From positions 46,662,745 through 46,726,744 of the forward strand of contig ML664161.1 of assembly GCA_007570785.1 (NCBI GenBank): a DNA stretch of 64,000 bases, in the 5' to 3' direction. This document shows, in pieces, positions 31,370-44,200 of the stretch. The notes under the pieces were generated by a model. That model was not told the origin of the DNA and searched no databases. It saw nothing but the letters and a program-made list of their open reading frames with translations. The first letter of the stretch is position 1. Each line of letters starts with the position of its first letter. The stretch is from Antilocapra americana (lineage: Eukaryota > Chordata > Mammalia > Artiodactyla > Antilocapridae). The translations under genes were made by a program, and so were the position numbers.

Positions 31370-32240
31370 GAGGGAAATAGAATGCATAAAAAACATTCAA
31401 TTCAAAATGGGGAAAAGTAAAAACATGCACAGACACTTTACTGAAGAGGATATATAGTAGCTAGAATGGTACCGTCTTCTCTAGAAAATGGTTTGGCAGT
31501 TTCTTTCAAAACTAAAAGTGGGCTTATTATAAGACCTGACAATTGTGTTTGTAGGCATTCGTCCAAGAGAAATTAAGACTTATTTTCACACAGAAACTTG
31601 TATACAAATGTTTCTATACACTAATTCATAATAACCCAAACTGAAAAATACCCAAATGTCCTTCAGTGGGTCAGTGGTTAAACAAGCTAGTACATCCACA
31701 TCATGGAATATGGTTCAGTAATAAAAAGGAACAGTTTATTCCTGTGCATGATAAGTTGGATAGATAGACCTCAAGAAAATTCCACAGAGTGAAAAAGCTA
31801 ATTTTAAAAAGATAAATACTTCATGACTGCATCACTGTATTGTTTGTGAAGTAGCATAATTACAGAGATGATGAACAGACTTTTGCTTTACAGGGACTGG
31901 GAACTTGGGGAAAAGGGAATGAGTAGGTCTATACCCATGGGAACCTGAATGAGTCTTGTAATAGTCCAGTTGAGTATCTTGATTGGGTGGTGATTGTGTA
32001 AAGTTATATGTTTGATAAAATTGTAAAGCAATATATATCACATATGCACACATATACAATGCATGGGCTATTGGTGAAAATAAGCTCTGTGGACTGTACC
32101 AAGGTTAATTTATTGATTTTAACATTGAAATATAATTGTATACAATATTATGAGATAGGCTGGAGAAGGATGCATGAGATTTCCCTCTACATTTCTTTGC
32201 AAACTTTCATAAATTTAGAAATTTTTATAAAAATTTAAAC
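31370..32240 (+). mobile_element. Ancient L1M 3' end
   Basis: 'acactttactgaagaggata', 'accaaggttaatttattgat', 'taagacctgacaattgtg', 'aaatgtccttcagtgggtca', 'catcatggaatatggttcag' and the closing 'atttagaaatttttataaaa' follow the L1M ORF2 end and 3' UTR. About 870 bases, diverged. Confidence 0.8.
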
Positions 32241-32299
32241 ATTAATTTTAGGCTCATTACACATACAAAGGGAGGGTTTTAATAGGAGTGAGAGCATCA

Positions 32300-32485
32300 G
32301 GAGCTAGAATTCATTGGAGGGCCATATTTGAGTGCTAGTTAGCAGATAACCCCAGAAAATCATCTCAGATCATCCAATGCCCATTTAACCTGCAGACTTG
32401 TGAGTTAAATAAATGTGTACTCTCTATGCTGCTGAGATTTAGTGGTTGTTTGCTAAAAGCATTAAGATGACCATGAAACAGGTAA
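32300..32485 (+). mobile_element. Possible MLT1-family LTR 3' end
   Basis: 'acctgcagacttgtgagtta', 'aataaatgtgtactct', 'gctgagatttagtggttgtt' look like the end of an old MLT1-type LTR. Weak. Confidence 0.4.
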
Positions 32486-33149
32486 GATCTATTTTTATTG
32501 TAAAATGTATTCCTACTGTGCCTAGTTAAACGTCCAAAGAAGACAAAGGTGATACCTTACATTTACCTGCATTTGTCATGATTTTTGATAGTATGCTTGG
32601 TATATGGTGATATTCAGGAAATACTGGTTGCTTTCTGAATATTTATAGTTACCAAACTCAAGCTCATTTTAATAAAATTGTTCCCAAATCCTTTATCTCA
32701 TATGACATCAGTAATGTTGAAAATTTCTGATTGTGAGGTAGTAATGGATCTTACTTTTAAAGATTGGGAATGCCCCATGTTCAAGATATATTAATAAATA
32801 TGATAAATTTGTTCCAAAATTAATGTCCTCACTTTTTCTGATGAATTGGTATACTCTGTGAACATTTTTCAAAAAATGTGAATACATAACCATCATTTTC
32901 CATTTCTCTCTTGGCAGTTATGACATTCAGTGCCAAATTTAATGTTCAATAATGCCAAGTTTTACATCTTTTTGATACTGAAACCAATCTTCCCATTTAT
33001 GCTATATATTTTTAATCAATCAACAATTTAATTGATAAATTAATAATTTAAAGTTTTCATGAGTCAATTATATGAATGTCAATTGTATGAATTTGAGAAC
33101 ATGTAACACTTTGTTTCCAACTAACTTTTTCTGCAAAGTTTTAAGTAAA
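32486..33149. other. Unassigned AT-rich sequence
   Basis: About 660 bases, very AT-rich around 33000-33055. Nothing recognised. Confidence 0.4.
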
Positions 33150-33670
33150 TTTAACTGAAGGATGACATATATACAGTAAAGTGCATAAATATACATCTTA
33201 ATATACAAAAGAAGCACTTCAATTAAACTAATATTCTCATCAGGAAATATAGCATTGCTATCCCAGCAGAAATTCACCTTGGTCTGCTACCCAGTCACTA
33301 TTCACCACTCTCCGAAGAAAATCTCTCAAACGTTTTCACTAATTCTAATCTCACAATTAGGTTTGCGTGTTTTTGAATTTTGTATAAATAGAATCATACA
33401 ATATGTTCTCATTTTTGATTGTATTATTTTGATCAATCTTTTGTGTATTTGGTTCATCCATGTGACTGTGTATAGCAAAAGATCACTTATTTGTCTTATC
33501 ATGCAGTATTCCTTATGTAGATATGCCACCATTTGTTTATCTATTATACTTTTAACAGAAATTTATGATGTTGAACAGTTAGGTATTACTAAGAAAAGTA
33601 CTCCTAGGAACATTCGGGTACATGCTTTGGTAAACATATTTTTAAATTGCTATGGGACATATACTCAAGA
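33150..33670 (-). mobile_element. Ancient L1M 3' end
   Basis: Reverse complement features: 'gtaaagtgcataaatataca', 'tgtataaatagaatcataca', 'ggttcatccatgtgactgtg', 'agatatgccaccatttgttt', 'acattcgggtacatgctttg'. The 139-codon plus-strand frame crossing it is antisense and not a gene. Confidence 0.65.
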
Positions 33671-34419
33671 ATGAAATAACAAAATTCAAGGGACACCTCA
33701 AAAAATCAGATTATTTTTCATTCAGATGCATTCAGTTTAAAGAGACATTTCTGGGAATTTATTTATGATTGAAACAAAAAACAAAATTTATACATAGGGA
33801 AATTCATGTATAGGAAAATTAAAATACAAGGTCAAAAATTTAATCCAGGGCATTTTCCACTGATGCTCTAAACTTAATGGTTAACTCAACAACAGAGCTC
33901 ACATTTGTGACTTGACTTATTAGAATATGACGTTACCACTCAATAGAAAATTGTATGGATAAAAAGGAAAAAATGGAGAATGTAGTGGATTAAGTTTTAT
34001 AAGGAATTTCTGAGTTAAGGAAGGCTTCCTATGAAGGCCAAAATCTAGGACCCTTGGATCTGGGTGTATTGGGATGTAAAGAAGGTAGATAAAGACAGAA
34101 AAGAAAATATACCTAAAGAGAACATAAGCTTAAATGCTTAAGATTTTCTCTACTTTACCATTTTCTCCAAGTTTAAGAAATCTTTAGTAACTACATTTAC
34201 CTAAGAGCTTTAAAAATTAGAACTGGGAGAAAGAAGTCTGTAATTGCTATAGCAGGAATCACCAACTAGTATGTCTGTAAGTACCCGCAAGTAGCATAAA
34301 AGTATGGATTAGACTTAGTGAGAACAGTGGTAAACTGGAGAAAATATACTCAATAAAATATTTTTCTATGAAGCAAATTCAGCTGGTGAACCAACCACTT
34401 TCCACTGCCTGCTTCATTT
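33671..34419. other. Unassigned sequence
   Basis: About 750 bases. 'ggaaggcttcctatgaaggcc' near 34020 hints at L2 but is too short to call. Confidence 0.4.
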
Positions 34420-35143
34420 TTTAAATTGAAGAAGACTTGATTTACAATGTTGTGTTAATTACTGTTGTACAGCAAAGTGGTTCACTTATACATGTATATA
34501 TATACATTATTTTTAAAATATTCTTTTCCATTGTGGTTTATCATAGGATATTGAATATATCCTATCCTTGTGCTGTACAGTTAGGATCCTGTTGTTTATC
34601 CATTCTACTTATAATAGATTTCATCTGCTGACCTCAGCCTCCCACTCTATCCCTCCATCAACACCCTCCCCTTGGCAACCACAAGTCTGCTCTTTATGTC
34701 CATGATTCTGTTTCTGTTTCATAGATAGGTTCATTTGTGTCACATTTTAGATTTCACATATAAGTGATATCATATGATATTTGTCTTTCTCTTTATGACT
34801 GGCTTCACTTAGTATGATAATTTTTAGATACATTCATGTTGCTGCAAATGGCATTATTTCATCCATTTTTACAGCTGAGTAGTATTCCATTGTATATATG
34901 CATCACATCATTTTTATCCATTCATCTGTGGGTAGACATTTCGGTTGTTTCCATGCCTTGGGTATTGTGAACAGTGCTGCTATGAGCATAAGTGTGCATG
35001 TATCTTTTTGAATTATAGTTTTGTCTGGATATATGCCAGGAGTGGGATTGCTGGATCATATGGTAATTCTAATTTTAGTTTTCTGAGGAACCTCTATATT
35101 ATTTTCTGTAGTGGCTGTACCAACTTATATTTCCACAAACTTA
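34420..35143 (-). mobile_element. Artiodactyl L1 3' end
   Basis: Reverse complement of an artiodactyl-lineage L1: 'ttgatttacaatgttgtgtt', 'ttgtacagcaaagtggttca', 'cccttggcaaccacaagtct', 'gagtagtattccattgtata', 'ggattgctggatcatatggt'. Better preserved than the L1M pieces nearby, but without an intact frame. Confidence 0.85.
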
Positions 35144-36696
35144 CTGTCTGATTTTAATAATTATTATTTTGTTTTGGAAGAATGCAGTTATAATAGCTAT
35201 AGATTATTTCTTCTGAGCTGAAGGGAAATCTTCATGGGCATGCTAATTCACAATACTGGAGGCTAGAGAAGGAAGCAGTAAATGACATCTCTTGTTGATT
35301 TACTGCCAAAGTCAGCTTAAGGTAATTTATGGAGTCTTCCACATAGTCAGATATCTCAAAGATGTTTTTGATTAGGCAACATAAGAGTGTGAGATACTAT
35401 ATATTCATATATATGTATGTATGTATGTATATATATATATACATAAAGATACATATACATATACATACATATATATATATATATATATAAAGATAAAATT
35501 TTAAAGACTGGCATTTTGGGAAGTATTAGGAGTACCTGGACTTTTCAAGAAGGTAACTTGGCACAATATAACAATTCACATTCCATGAGGCCGCATTTGA
35601 ATCAGGTCTGGAAATACATTTGTTTGGCATTCTTGGAGGCGTATCCAAGAAAAGAAACCTTTTCAGTTTCTTTTTCTTTCTTTCTTTCAAGCAATCTATG
35701 GCAGATACATGGACATCTGAAAGCTGTAAATGCTTAGTGCATAATCCAAAACCTAGCACAGATTTTCAAAGAGAAGAGGTTTTACTGTAAGTATTGAGCT
35801 CAGGTATTCTTTTGTACTTCCCCAGCTATTCTCCTCCTAATCTATTTCTCCTCCTAATCTATTTGTCAGGTTCCCAGAATAGAGAGGTAATTGCCTGATA
35901 TCTCTTTTAATTCCACTACATTCTCCAATTTTTTTCTTTTTATCTTTTTCCTATTATCAAGTTTTTCCAGGATCTTATTTTAAGTCACAACGAAATTAAT
36001 GGCAAACTTTCTTTTCACAAATGTTTTCTTACAGTGAAAGTTTGAATGGACCCAGCAGTGGTTAATATCACAAATAAAGAGCCATTTGAGGATTTTTGTG
36101 AATGGGTATTGTGATTTCCTTGTGTGTATTTGTTGCCTTTGATGTTTCAAATTCTTTTGTACAATATCGAAATTTTCACCACACAATTTTTTTTTTATTG
36201 AGTGGAAACATCATACGTTAGTAAATAAAGCCACAAGCCACAAGAATGAGCTGTATTGCTCAATTAACCATCAGTTTAAGAGCATCAGTAGAAAATACCC
36301 TTGGATTAAATTCATGACTTTGCATTTTAATTTTCCTCTATATACAAATTTCACTTCAGGTTTCAACCATAAATAAATTCCAAGAAATGTTTCTTTAATG
36401 TTAAAGGCAACTGAACAAACAAATATTCTGATTTTTTTTTTTTTGAAATGTCCCTTCCAGGTTGGAAATTTTGATTTTTGTGTGAGAGTGGTGCTATTGA
36501 GTATGAGAGGCTGTACCATTTGGTGCAGTGATTTTCTGTGACATCCCTTGGGCGTGCCAAATGTGAAAGCTGTGGTAATACTCAATATCTTCAGACTGAA
36601 AGTTGACTTCGTATTGAGACTTGCAGTACTGGCACTTCAAAAACCCAGATGGGCTGCAGAGTCTTAAAAAGTTTAACATTTTCTGACCTTCTGTGG
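35144..36696. other. Unassigned block with a TA microsatellite
   Basis: About 1.55 kb. A TA/TATG tract at 35397-35492 and T runs at 36187 and 36430. Frames up to 104 codons on the minus strand (36271-36585) have no recognisable domain. Confidence 0.4.
35397..35492. repeat. (TA)n/(TATG)n microsatellite
   Basis: About 95 bases composed of 'tatg', 'tatatata' and 'catatacatata' blocks. Confidence 0.88.
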
Positions 36697-36870
36697 TTGA
36701 AAAAGAATCGGACTGGAAGCCAGAATATGTGGGTTCTAGTCTTGGCTCTGTTACTAACCAGCTGTGTAATGTTGGACAAGTCAATTTTCTTCTATAATCC
36801 AGGCTTTTCTCTATTATATAATGAAGAAGTCAGACTAAAATGATTTTGCAGTCACTTCTAATCTAACCCT
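36697..36870 (+). mobile_element. MIR SINE
   Basis: 'gactggaagccagaatatgt', 'gggttctagtcttggctctg', 'ttactaaccagctgtgtaat', 'gttggacaagtcaattt' track the MIR head and core. Confidence 0.7.
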
Positions 36871-36879
36871 ATGTTATGC

Positions 36880-37072
36880 AAATGACTCTGGGTTCAAATC
36901 CTAGGTTTATTACTTGTCTCAAGTTTGCTAGGGTAAATTAGATTCTCTATTCATCAGCAAATGAGTACTACTGGTAGATGAGCATGATAATAGGGCAGTG
37001 TGATGAGTAAATGAGTCATGTGCAGAGACTAGCACACAGTTCGTGTTCAATAAAGGGTGGCTATTATTATTG
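36880..37072 (+). mobile_element. Second MIR SINE, head-to-tail with the first
   Basis: 'tctgggttcaaatcctaggt' (B box-like), 'gatgagtaaatgagtcatgt', 'agcacacagttcgtgttcaa', 'ataaagggtggctattatta' cover most of MIR. It follows the MIR at 36697-36870 in the same direction. Confidence 0.7.
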
Positions 37073-37297
37073 TGAATCAGGTTTACCAAATTGAATACTG
37101 AATTTGAATCACATCACTTGTATCTGAGGCCTACATTCTCCATTGACTCTGTGACCTTCTAAGAAGTCACTTAATTTTGAGAGAAATAACTGTACTTTTT
37201 GCAAACTCCCCAACTTAAAATAAGATAAATTAGTATCAATAATCAAAAAAATCTGACCCTCTACAAATTTATGTGCTATGCAAGCAAAGAAATTATG

Positions 37298-37397
37298 NNN
37301 NNNNNNNNNNNNNNNNNNNNNNNNNNNNNNNNNNNNNNNNNNNNNNNNNNNNNNNNNNNNNNNNNNNNNNNNNNNNNNNNNNNNNNNNNNNNNNNNN
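37298..37397. other. Assembly gap of 100 N
   Basis: Exactly 100 unknown bases, typical of a placeholder of unknown true length. The right flank starts with an A run and the 3' end of a minus-strand L1, so the missing part probably includes that element's terminal simple sequence. The open frames that read through it are artefacts. Confidence 0.99.
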
Positions 37398-37900
37398 AAA
37401 AAAAATTATTGGAGTATATTTTGATTTACAATGTTGTGTTAGTTTCAGATGTACAACAGAGTGAATCAGTTATACATATACATATATTCATGCTTTTTTA
37501 TATTCTTTTCCCTGTAGATCATTAGAGTACTGAGTATTGAGTATACTCTGTAATGATCCTGAACTATACAGTAGGTCCTTATTAGTTACCTATTTTACAT
37601 ATGTAGTGTGTATATTCTAATCCCAATCTCATCTCCTAATTTATCCTTTCAAGCCCCCAGTAACCATAGGCTTGTTTTCTATATCTGTGACTTTATTTCT
37701 GTTTTGTAAATAAGTTCATTTGTACCACATTTTTTTCAGAGTTTACATATAAGTGATATCATAATGTATTTGTCTTTCTTTGTCTGACTTAGGAGGACAA
37801 TATCTAGATCCATCTGCGCTGCTGTAAATGGCATTATTTCATTTTTCATGGCTGAGTAATATTCTATTGTATTTATGTACCATATTTTTATGTTCCCTAA
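37398..37900 (-). mobile_element. Artiodactyl L1 3' end next to the gap
   Basis: 'ttgatttacaatgttgtgtt', 'gatgtacaacagagtgaatc', 'agtaaccataggcttgtttt', 'gctgagtaatattctattgt' are the reverse complement of an L1 3' region. Minus-strand codons 37939-37736 retain the ORF2 C-terminal motif IEYYSAMKNEIMPF. Confidence 0.82.
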
Positions 37901-40131
37901 ACACATTTCTTCCTCAGGGTTCCAGTATACCTGAGTCACATTTCATTGCAGAGAGGCGTGTGGGGGTGGTTGCAAGCACAAATTATAGATCTTGAAAGTT
38001 TTTCTTTTTACTAAATATAGTGGGACTTCTAACTTAAGACTAAAGTTAACTTTGTTTTGATTAAAAACAGAAATGCAAGGATGCTTTCTTTTTCTTTTTT
38101 CTTCATTCTTGTGTTGATTTCTACCCACCTAGCCATGCACTTCAGAAAAATTTTATGACATCTCTTTGGCTCTCAAGAAAGCCTTAGTCCCTCCTTTAGT
38201 TTCTGCTTCAATGGTAGATGCCTATCTGGGTTTCTGTTGAATGTACAGAGTAAATAGACAAGGATAGCTTTGAAAAAATTTTAGTTACATGGCTATTTAT
38301 ATGCAAATAATACACAACATTTTATAATGGAAAAACAACAACTCTCTAGTCCATCCTTTCGATTCCCAACTCCACTCCTCAGAAACAACTGTTTGTTCCC
38401 ATTTCTCTACTGAGTTCATCTGGTGATGCCTCTATAATCCTATAACCATGCTACTATACTGCTCAAAATATTGACTTTAGAAATTATTTAAAATTATCTC
38501 CTACTACATGAAATGCAAAATTTCACATTCACCCATTTCTGTCTCCAATTTATTGCCGATATATATTTTTGCCACTCTCCATTTTTTCACTTCAATTTAT
38601 GTTCACATAATTCAAATATTTATTTTTTATTCCATAAATCATATACAACACTTTGTTCTCCACTTCGGAAGAAGAGGACATATTTCATCTGTCTATTTTT
38701 ATCACATCTATCTGGAAACTCATAATGAACTATGCATAGTCAAGTTTGATGATTTCTGTGATTTGTCCATAGATTGATCTTAAAATTAAAAAAAAATGTG
38801 CTTACATCATCATGAGAAGTACACTTTGCTCATTATATACCCAAGTAATTTATAATGATAACATATCCTTTTCTGGAGTTCCAGGGTCACAGTCCTTATG
38901 ACTCACAAAATAGTCTAATCTTGTATGAAATTCAAGTTATTTTTTTAAAATATATTTCACCAATCATTCAAACTCATGCTGCTGTGCTATTGTTTGCCTT
39001 TCATTTGGACCATGCTTTTTTTGCACAGTTATATTTCTCTTCCTGGAATTCTGACTGCTTTATTTATTTATTTATTTTCAGTTTTTGCAATTGTAGGATT
39101 TTCCAAAATCCAAGATTTTCCATCTTGGATGAATGTTAAAAATCTAATATTCTCTTGGTCAGAAGTATGAGGGCTATCTCTCAAATCACTGGGTCTATAT
39201 GCAAGTATAAAAAATAAAAAAACAACTTGTGTTTTACTGCTCTGGTAACTGAATGCTGTGGAAGGCTAGGGAGCCATGTTCAAAAACAATATATGAGAAT
39301 TGTGCTGGAATTCTGGACTCCGCTTGAATCTTGTTGCCAAGACGACTGAATACTGCAGTACTTGCTGTGGGTACCATCACCACTCTAACAAAAATGGCTT
39401 TATAACTTTGAGCCACTTATTTCTGAGAGGTTGAAAGTGAAAAAAAATTCCAGGAGACACCATTGTGAAATCTTTGGTGCTAGAGCAATTGTAATAATAA
39501 CAAGATTCATAGCGGGCTTGCTGTTAGTTCATGATGTAGCTGTACCTATATTTTTGTCTCTTGAGACTTCTGAACTCTAATTACTCTGGATACAAGCATG
39601 CAAAGCATACTTACCTCTGATCTACGAGGTCTTTGTTCATCTTGAATCTTTCCAGATTGCCAAATTGAATGACCTCTGAGAAGAAACTGGTGATGAATTA
39701 GATGAAGATCACAGCTGGCTGATGCATAAGTGCCACTTGAATATGAGGGACATTTAAACATATTAAAACTGCCAGATGGTATATGGTTCAGATTGATATG
39801 CTATGGGATCACTGCAGACAGAGACACTGGTTGTTTCTGGACTACAGTAGCAGTGAGTGTGTGGGGATGTGGATGGACTTGAATATATTTTAAAACTTTT
39901 CACAATTCAAAAGCTCAGGCAGAATCTGATCCTACTGACCATAGATTAAAAGATTTTATAGTTTCTTTGTCACAAATATGCTCAGAGATGTTCACTGGAA
40001 GTTGGAACATAGGAGCTCAGACACTCCTATGCTTCTGCTGAGGGACAGCCCTTGTCTGACAATCTCTACTTCACTAAAGGCCTAATTTTTGGAAAAAAAA
40101 AACATACATGGAAGAGAAAAGTGAAACTTAA
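37901..40131. other. Large unassigned block
   Basis: About 2.2 kb. 38330-38430 ('cctttcgattcccaactcc', 'cagaaacaactgtttgttcc') may be a very old L1 3' UTR. (TTTA)n lies near 39059-39078. Otherwise nothing recognised, and no frame looks genuine. Confidence 0.4.
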
Positions 40132-40288
40132 AATTGTTCAGTCGTGTCCAGCTCTTTGCAACCCCATGGACTCTACAGTCCATGGAATTTTCAGACCAGA
40201 ATACTGGCATGGGTAGCTGTTCCTTTCTCCAGGGGATCTTCCCAACCCAGGGATCAAACTCAGGTTTCCTGCATTTCAGAGAAAGTGG
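40132..40288 (-). mobile_element. Bov-tA SINE lacking its 5' head
   Basis: Reverse complement of tail ('gttcagtcgtgtccagctc'), core ('agaatactggcatgggtag') and B-box region ('ggatcaaactcaggtttcct'). The first ~40 bases of the head are missing. Confidence 0.82.
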
Positions 40289-40667
40289 AAGAGGAAAGTT
40301 TAGTGTACCTGAAGTCAAAAAGATTGAATTACAATGCTGACATTGTAGGAATGACAGATAATCCAAGCCAAATCATGCTAATATCCAGTGCCTGAACATA
40401 ATTTTAATTTTTTGTTTAATTTTAACTTTTTTAAATTAAAAAAAATTTAAAATTACATTTTTCTGAAGAAATTTTAAAAAATAGGTCTAAAATGGTTTTA
40501 ATGCAGTTCCATTAATCCAGGAAGGAAAACCAATGACTACTCAAGTCCTTAGTGTTAAAATGACTCAGACTAGGCAAGCTACTGTAAATCTGTAGGAAGG
40601 AACGTAAAAATGGGTTCTGATTTCACCTTGGTCAGGATAGAAAGTTTTAAAGGTGGGCTTTGGTACC
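40289..40667. other. Unassigned AT-rich spacer between SINEs
   Basis: Contains a T/A-only stretch at about 40400-40460. No element recognised. Confidence 0.45.
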
Positions 40668-40868
40668 ATCTTGGACTTCCTTGGTGACTCAGTTGGTAAA
40701 GAACCTACCTGCAATGCAGGAGACTTGGATTTGATCCCTGGATTCGGAAGATCTCCTGGAGAAGTAAATGGCAACCCACTCCAGTATTCTTACCTGGGAA
40801 ATCCCAAGAAGAGACTGGCAGGCTACAGTCCATGAGGTCCCAAAGAGTCGGACACAATTGAGTGACTA
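40668..40868 (+). mobile_element. Bov-tA SINE
   Basis: Head 'ggacttccttggtgactcag', B-box-like 'ggatttgatccctgg', core 'cagtattcttacctggg', tail 'acacaattgagtgactaaac'. Short similar flanks 'ccatcttgg' and 'ccatcatgg' may be the target duplication. Confidence 0.88.
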
Positions 40869-41824
40869 AACCACCATCATGGAATTGCTATTGTTCACCT
40901 TCAAATGGCTCAATTCCATGTAAAAATGTTCTATTTTAAAAAATTAAATGGAATGAAGTTAGGAATCAAATGCCTTAGAGTCTTTTTGCATGGAAGCAAT
41001 AGAACAGACTAAAAGTTTCTTGCAAAGGTGAAATAAATTAATAATGTTTTCTGGGCAACACCTAAGATTATTCATTCTGATTAAGCCTAAGGGACTCAGA
41101 ACTTATTTTGAGTATCTGAAGGAGTTCCTTGTGGAAAAAGGACTTGATTTATTATGTGTAGCTTCAGGGAGCTGACCAAAGTCAGTCCTGTTAGAAATCT
41201 CAGGACCAAATTAATATCCCATTTTTAACAAAAGTACAAGATCAAGGGAAGTCTTTTATGTAATAATTTGTTAATAATTCTTTGTATCACCTTATTTTTC
41301 CTTTTATTTTCTCTCATTTCTTCCTTTGTTTAAATTTATTTTGTCTTGTTTGTGTACATGTTTCTAATAATGATTCAGAACATTGAATAAACAAGTACAT
41401 AAATAATGAATGAAAATTGCAGTATAGCAGTTTTTCACTCAGTATGAGAAGAAAAAAATAAACTTCTCAGTAATGAGGTAGACATTGTTGATTGTCACAC
41501 TATATACACATGACCACAATGATATAGGTATTAGAGTTATGCCTTTTTTTTGGTGTGCTTTGGGGTGGGATTCAATGATTTAACAGTCTCCCTCTCATGC
41601 TGATATCCTATCCCATGTATCCTTAGTATAGTGAAAAGAAAGAAAAAATCTTTTAGTTGTAAAAAGAAACATGAAAAGAAAAGATTTACCATTGAGATCT
41701 CTTCTTGGACATATCACTGCTAATTTGTGTTAGTTCTGCCAAAGACTGACTTTTTCATTTGCTTCTAACTGCCTGGATAACAATCACAAATGATTAAGCT
41801 TAGAATTTTGAATCCAGCTGTTTT

Positions 41825-41965
41825 ACAGGAAACGTGTTATACATCAGCTCATTTGTGTCGCAGTCCCAAATTTGAGGCAGAAAAAGTTGAAGGACTTGAC
41901 CACAGTGGCAGCCAATCAGCAGCCTAGACAGGAAATAGATTTCAGATATCTGTCATTCAGGGTTA
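41825..41965 (-). mobile_element. Possible MIR SINE
   Basis: 'aatttgaggcagaaaaagtt', 'gaaggacttgaccacagtgg', 'cagcctagacaggaaataga' resemble the reverse complement of MIR. Diverged. Confidence 0.45.
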
Positions 41966-42004
41966 TTTGCCATTCACCATAATATGTTCATGATGATGCA
42001 TTTT

Positions 42005-42035
42005 AAGTTATAGCTGGATCAAGTTATAGCTGGAT
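42005..42035 (+). repeat. 15-base perfect tandem duplication
   Basis: 'aagttatagctggat' occurs at 42005-42019 and again at 42021-42035, separated by one base. Probably a replication-slippage event. Confidence 0.8.
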
Positions 42036-42844
42036 GCATATCTTAAAGGATCATTTCGATAAGTATTTTATAAAACAATAAGGCCAAACTTAAGCACTCT
42101 ACACAATTGCTGCTGATAGAACATACATGATTTCATTTCAAATTGGCATTCAGTGGATTATGCACATAGTCAACAAATGGCCACAGGTAGATATTTGGTT
42201 TAAAAATAAATCCAGTCCCAACCCTACCTTAAGTTTAATCTCAATACAATTCTGACATAATTATAGCATTTTCTGATATTCCTTTTTCAGATATTGAACT
42301 ACTTGTCATTCCACCATATTTTCCTATTTCTATATTAATTTTGTGTTAATAACCAACATACAATGCTCATGCCCCAGTCTACTGAGAGAGGATGCAGAAA
42401 AAGGCAGCTGCTATTATCTGAACAAGGGATGCAGTGCCCAGGGGGAGGGTAACCAAGTGAGGTTACTTCCATCCATGTTGTTTGGAGAGGAACTCAGGAG
42501 GATGCTGTAGGAGAATCTGGACCAAGAGGTAAAAGATCAAGCAATGGAAAAGAAACAACAAAAAAAAAGGAAAATAGGATGACATATGAGAGAATTTAAA
42601 CAATTGGATACACACACAAAAACTTCAAGATTTAAAAAATTTCATGACTTCCCCCAAATAGAATTACAAAAGTATAATTACAATTCAAAATGCATTTACA
42701 ATATAATTTTGAAGTTAGAAAATAGAAAGTGCTTAAGAATAATGTGAGACAAATTCTTAAAACATCAACTTTTCTCTAAAATCTAAATGCTGTGAAGAAC
42801 AATCAAACAACATAAATCATGACTGATCAGTTTTTTGGGTTTTG

Positions 42845-43382
42845 GTTTTGAATTTTTCAGTTCAACAAAGCACTTTATTTTTGTAGAGCTATTTTATGTT
42901 TACAATGAAATTAAAAGGAAAGTATAGAAGTTTCCTATATACCCCTTACCCCCATACAGGCATAGTTTCTCTATTCTCAGCATCACTCACCAGAATGGTC
43001 TAGTTTTATAAAAAAAAAAATGAACCTACATTGATATATCATAATCACGGTTTACCTCAGAGTTCACTCAGTGTTCTGGACTCATAGTTTCAAAAAGTGG
43101 ACACTGTCATATATCCATTATTATAAAATCATACAGAATATTTTCACTGCCTTAAAAAACTTTTGACTCTTCATCTCTCTTCCTGCCCATACCCCTGGCA
43201 ACCACTGATCTTTTTTACTGTCTCCATGATCTTCTCCAGAATGTCACATATTTGGAATAATATATTATGTAAGCTTTTCATATTGGCTTCTCTCAGTTAA
43301 TAGTGTGCACTTTCCTCCATGTCTTTTCATAGTTAGATAGCCAACTTTATTTTTGTTGTTGTTTGTTTTTGTTGTCATTATT
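42845..43382 (-). mobile_element. Fossil L1M, 3' UTR part
   Basis: Reverse complement features: 'gaagtttcctatatacccct', 'acctacattgatatatcata', 'ccctggcaaccactgatctt', 'tccatgtcttttcatagtta'. This is the left portion of the L1 that continues at 44201 and 45881. BovB has inserted at its right side. Confidence 0.85.
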
Positions 43383-44200
43383 GTTGTTTTTCAGTTGCTA
43401 AGTTGTGTCTGACTCTTTGCAACCCAGTGGGCAGCATGTCAGGCTCTGTCCTCCACTGTCTTCCAAAGTTTGCTCAGATTCATGTCCATTGAGTCGGTGA
43501 TGCTATCAAGCCATCTCATCCTCTGTTGCTCCTTCTCCTCCTACCATCAATCTTTCCTAGCATCAGAGTCTTTTCCAATGAGTTGGCTCTTTTGCAGCAT
43601 GTGTCCAAAGTATCAGAGCTTCAGCTTCTATCAGTCCTTCTCATGAATATTCAGGGTTGATTTCCTTTAGGATTGACTGGTTTGATCTTCTTGCAGTTCA
43701 AGAGGCTCTCAAGAGTCTTCTTTCAGCACCAAGGCCTGAAAGCATCAGTTCTTCGGTCCTCAGCCTTCTTTATGGTCCAACTCTCTCACATCCATTACAT
43801 GACTACTGAAAAACCATAGTTTTGATTATACAGACCTTTGTCAGCGAAGTGATGTCTCTGCTTTTAATAAGCTGTCTAGGTTTGTTATAGCTTCTCATCC
43901 AAGGAGAAAGCGTCTTCTAATTTTATGGCTGCAGTAATTTTGGAACCTAAGAAAATAAAAAGTATCACTGTTCCACTTTTTCCTCTTCTATTTGTCATGA
44001 TGTGATGGGACCAGATGCCATAATCTTAGTTTTCTGAATGTTGAATTTTAAGTCAAGTTTTTCACTCTTTTTCACCCTCATTTAGAGGCTCTTTCATTCC
44101 TCTTCACTTTCTGCCATGAGAGTGGTATCATATACATATAAAAGATTTTTGATATTTGCCCTGGCAATCTTGATTCCAGCTTGTGATTCATCCAGCCTGG
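43383..44200 (-). mobile_element. BovB LINE fragment inside L1M
   Basis: BovB 3' end at the left ('gttgctaagttgtgtctgac'), proceeding through the C-terminal region into RT, and stopping near the codons just upstream of YADD ('gcaatcttgattccagcttg'). The YADD region is damaged ('agtggtatcatatacatat'). About 820 bases, no intact frame. Confidence 0.92.

Larger units (their letters stand above)
40869..42844. other. Large repeat-poor block
   Basis: Nearly 2 kb. Apart from a weak MIR at 41825-41965 and a 16-base-period tandem duplication at 42005-42035, I recognise nothing. No open frame is listed or visible of notable length, so it is non-coding. Confidence 0.45.

Noticed and set aside
33255..33674. 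139-codon plus-strand frame
   Set aside because: It lies antisense across an old L1M 3' end; hydrophobic content comes from T-rich sequence.
37271..37525. Open frame spanning the run of N
   Set aside because: Translation through unknown bases; the right half is reversed L1 3' UTR.
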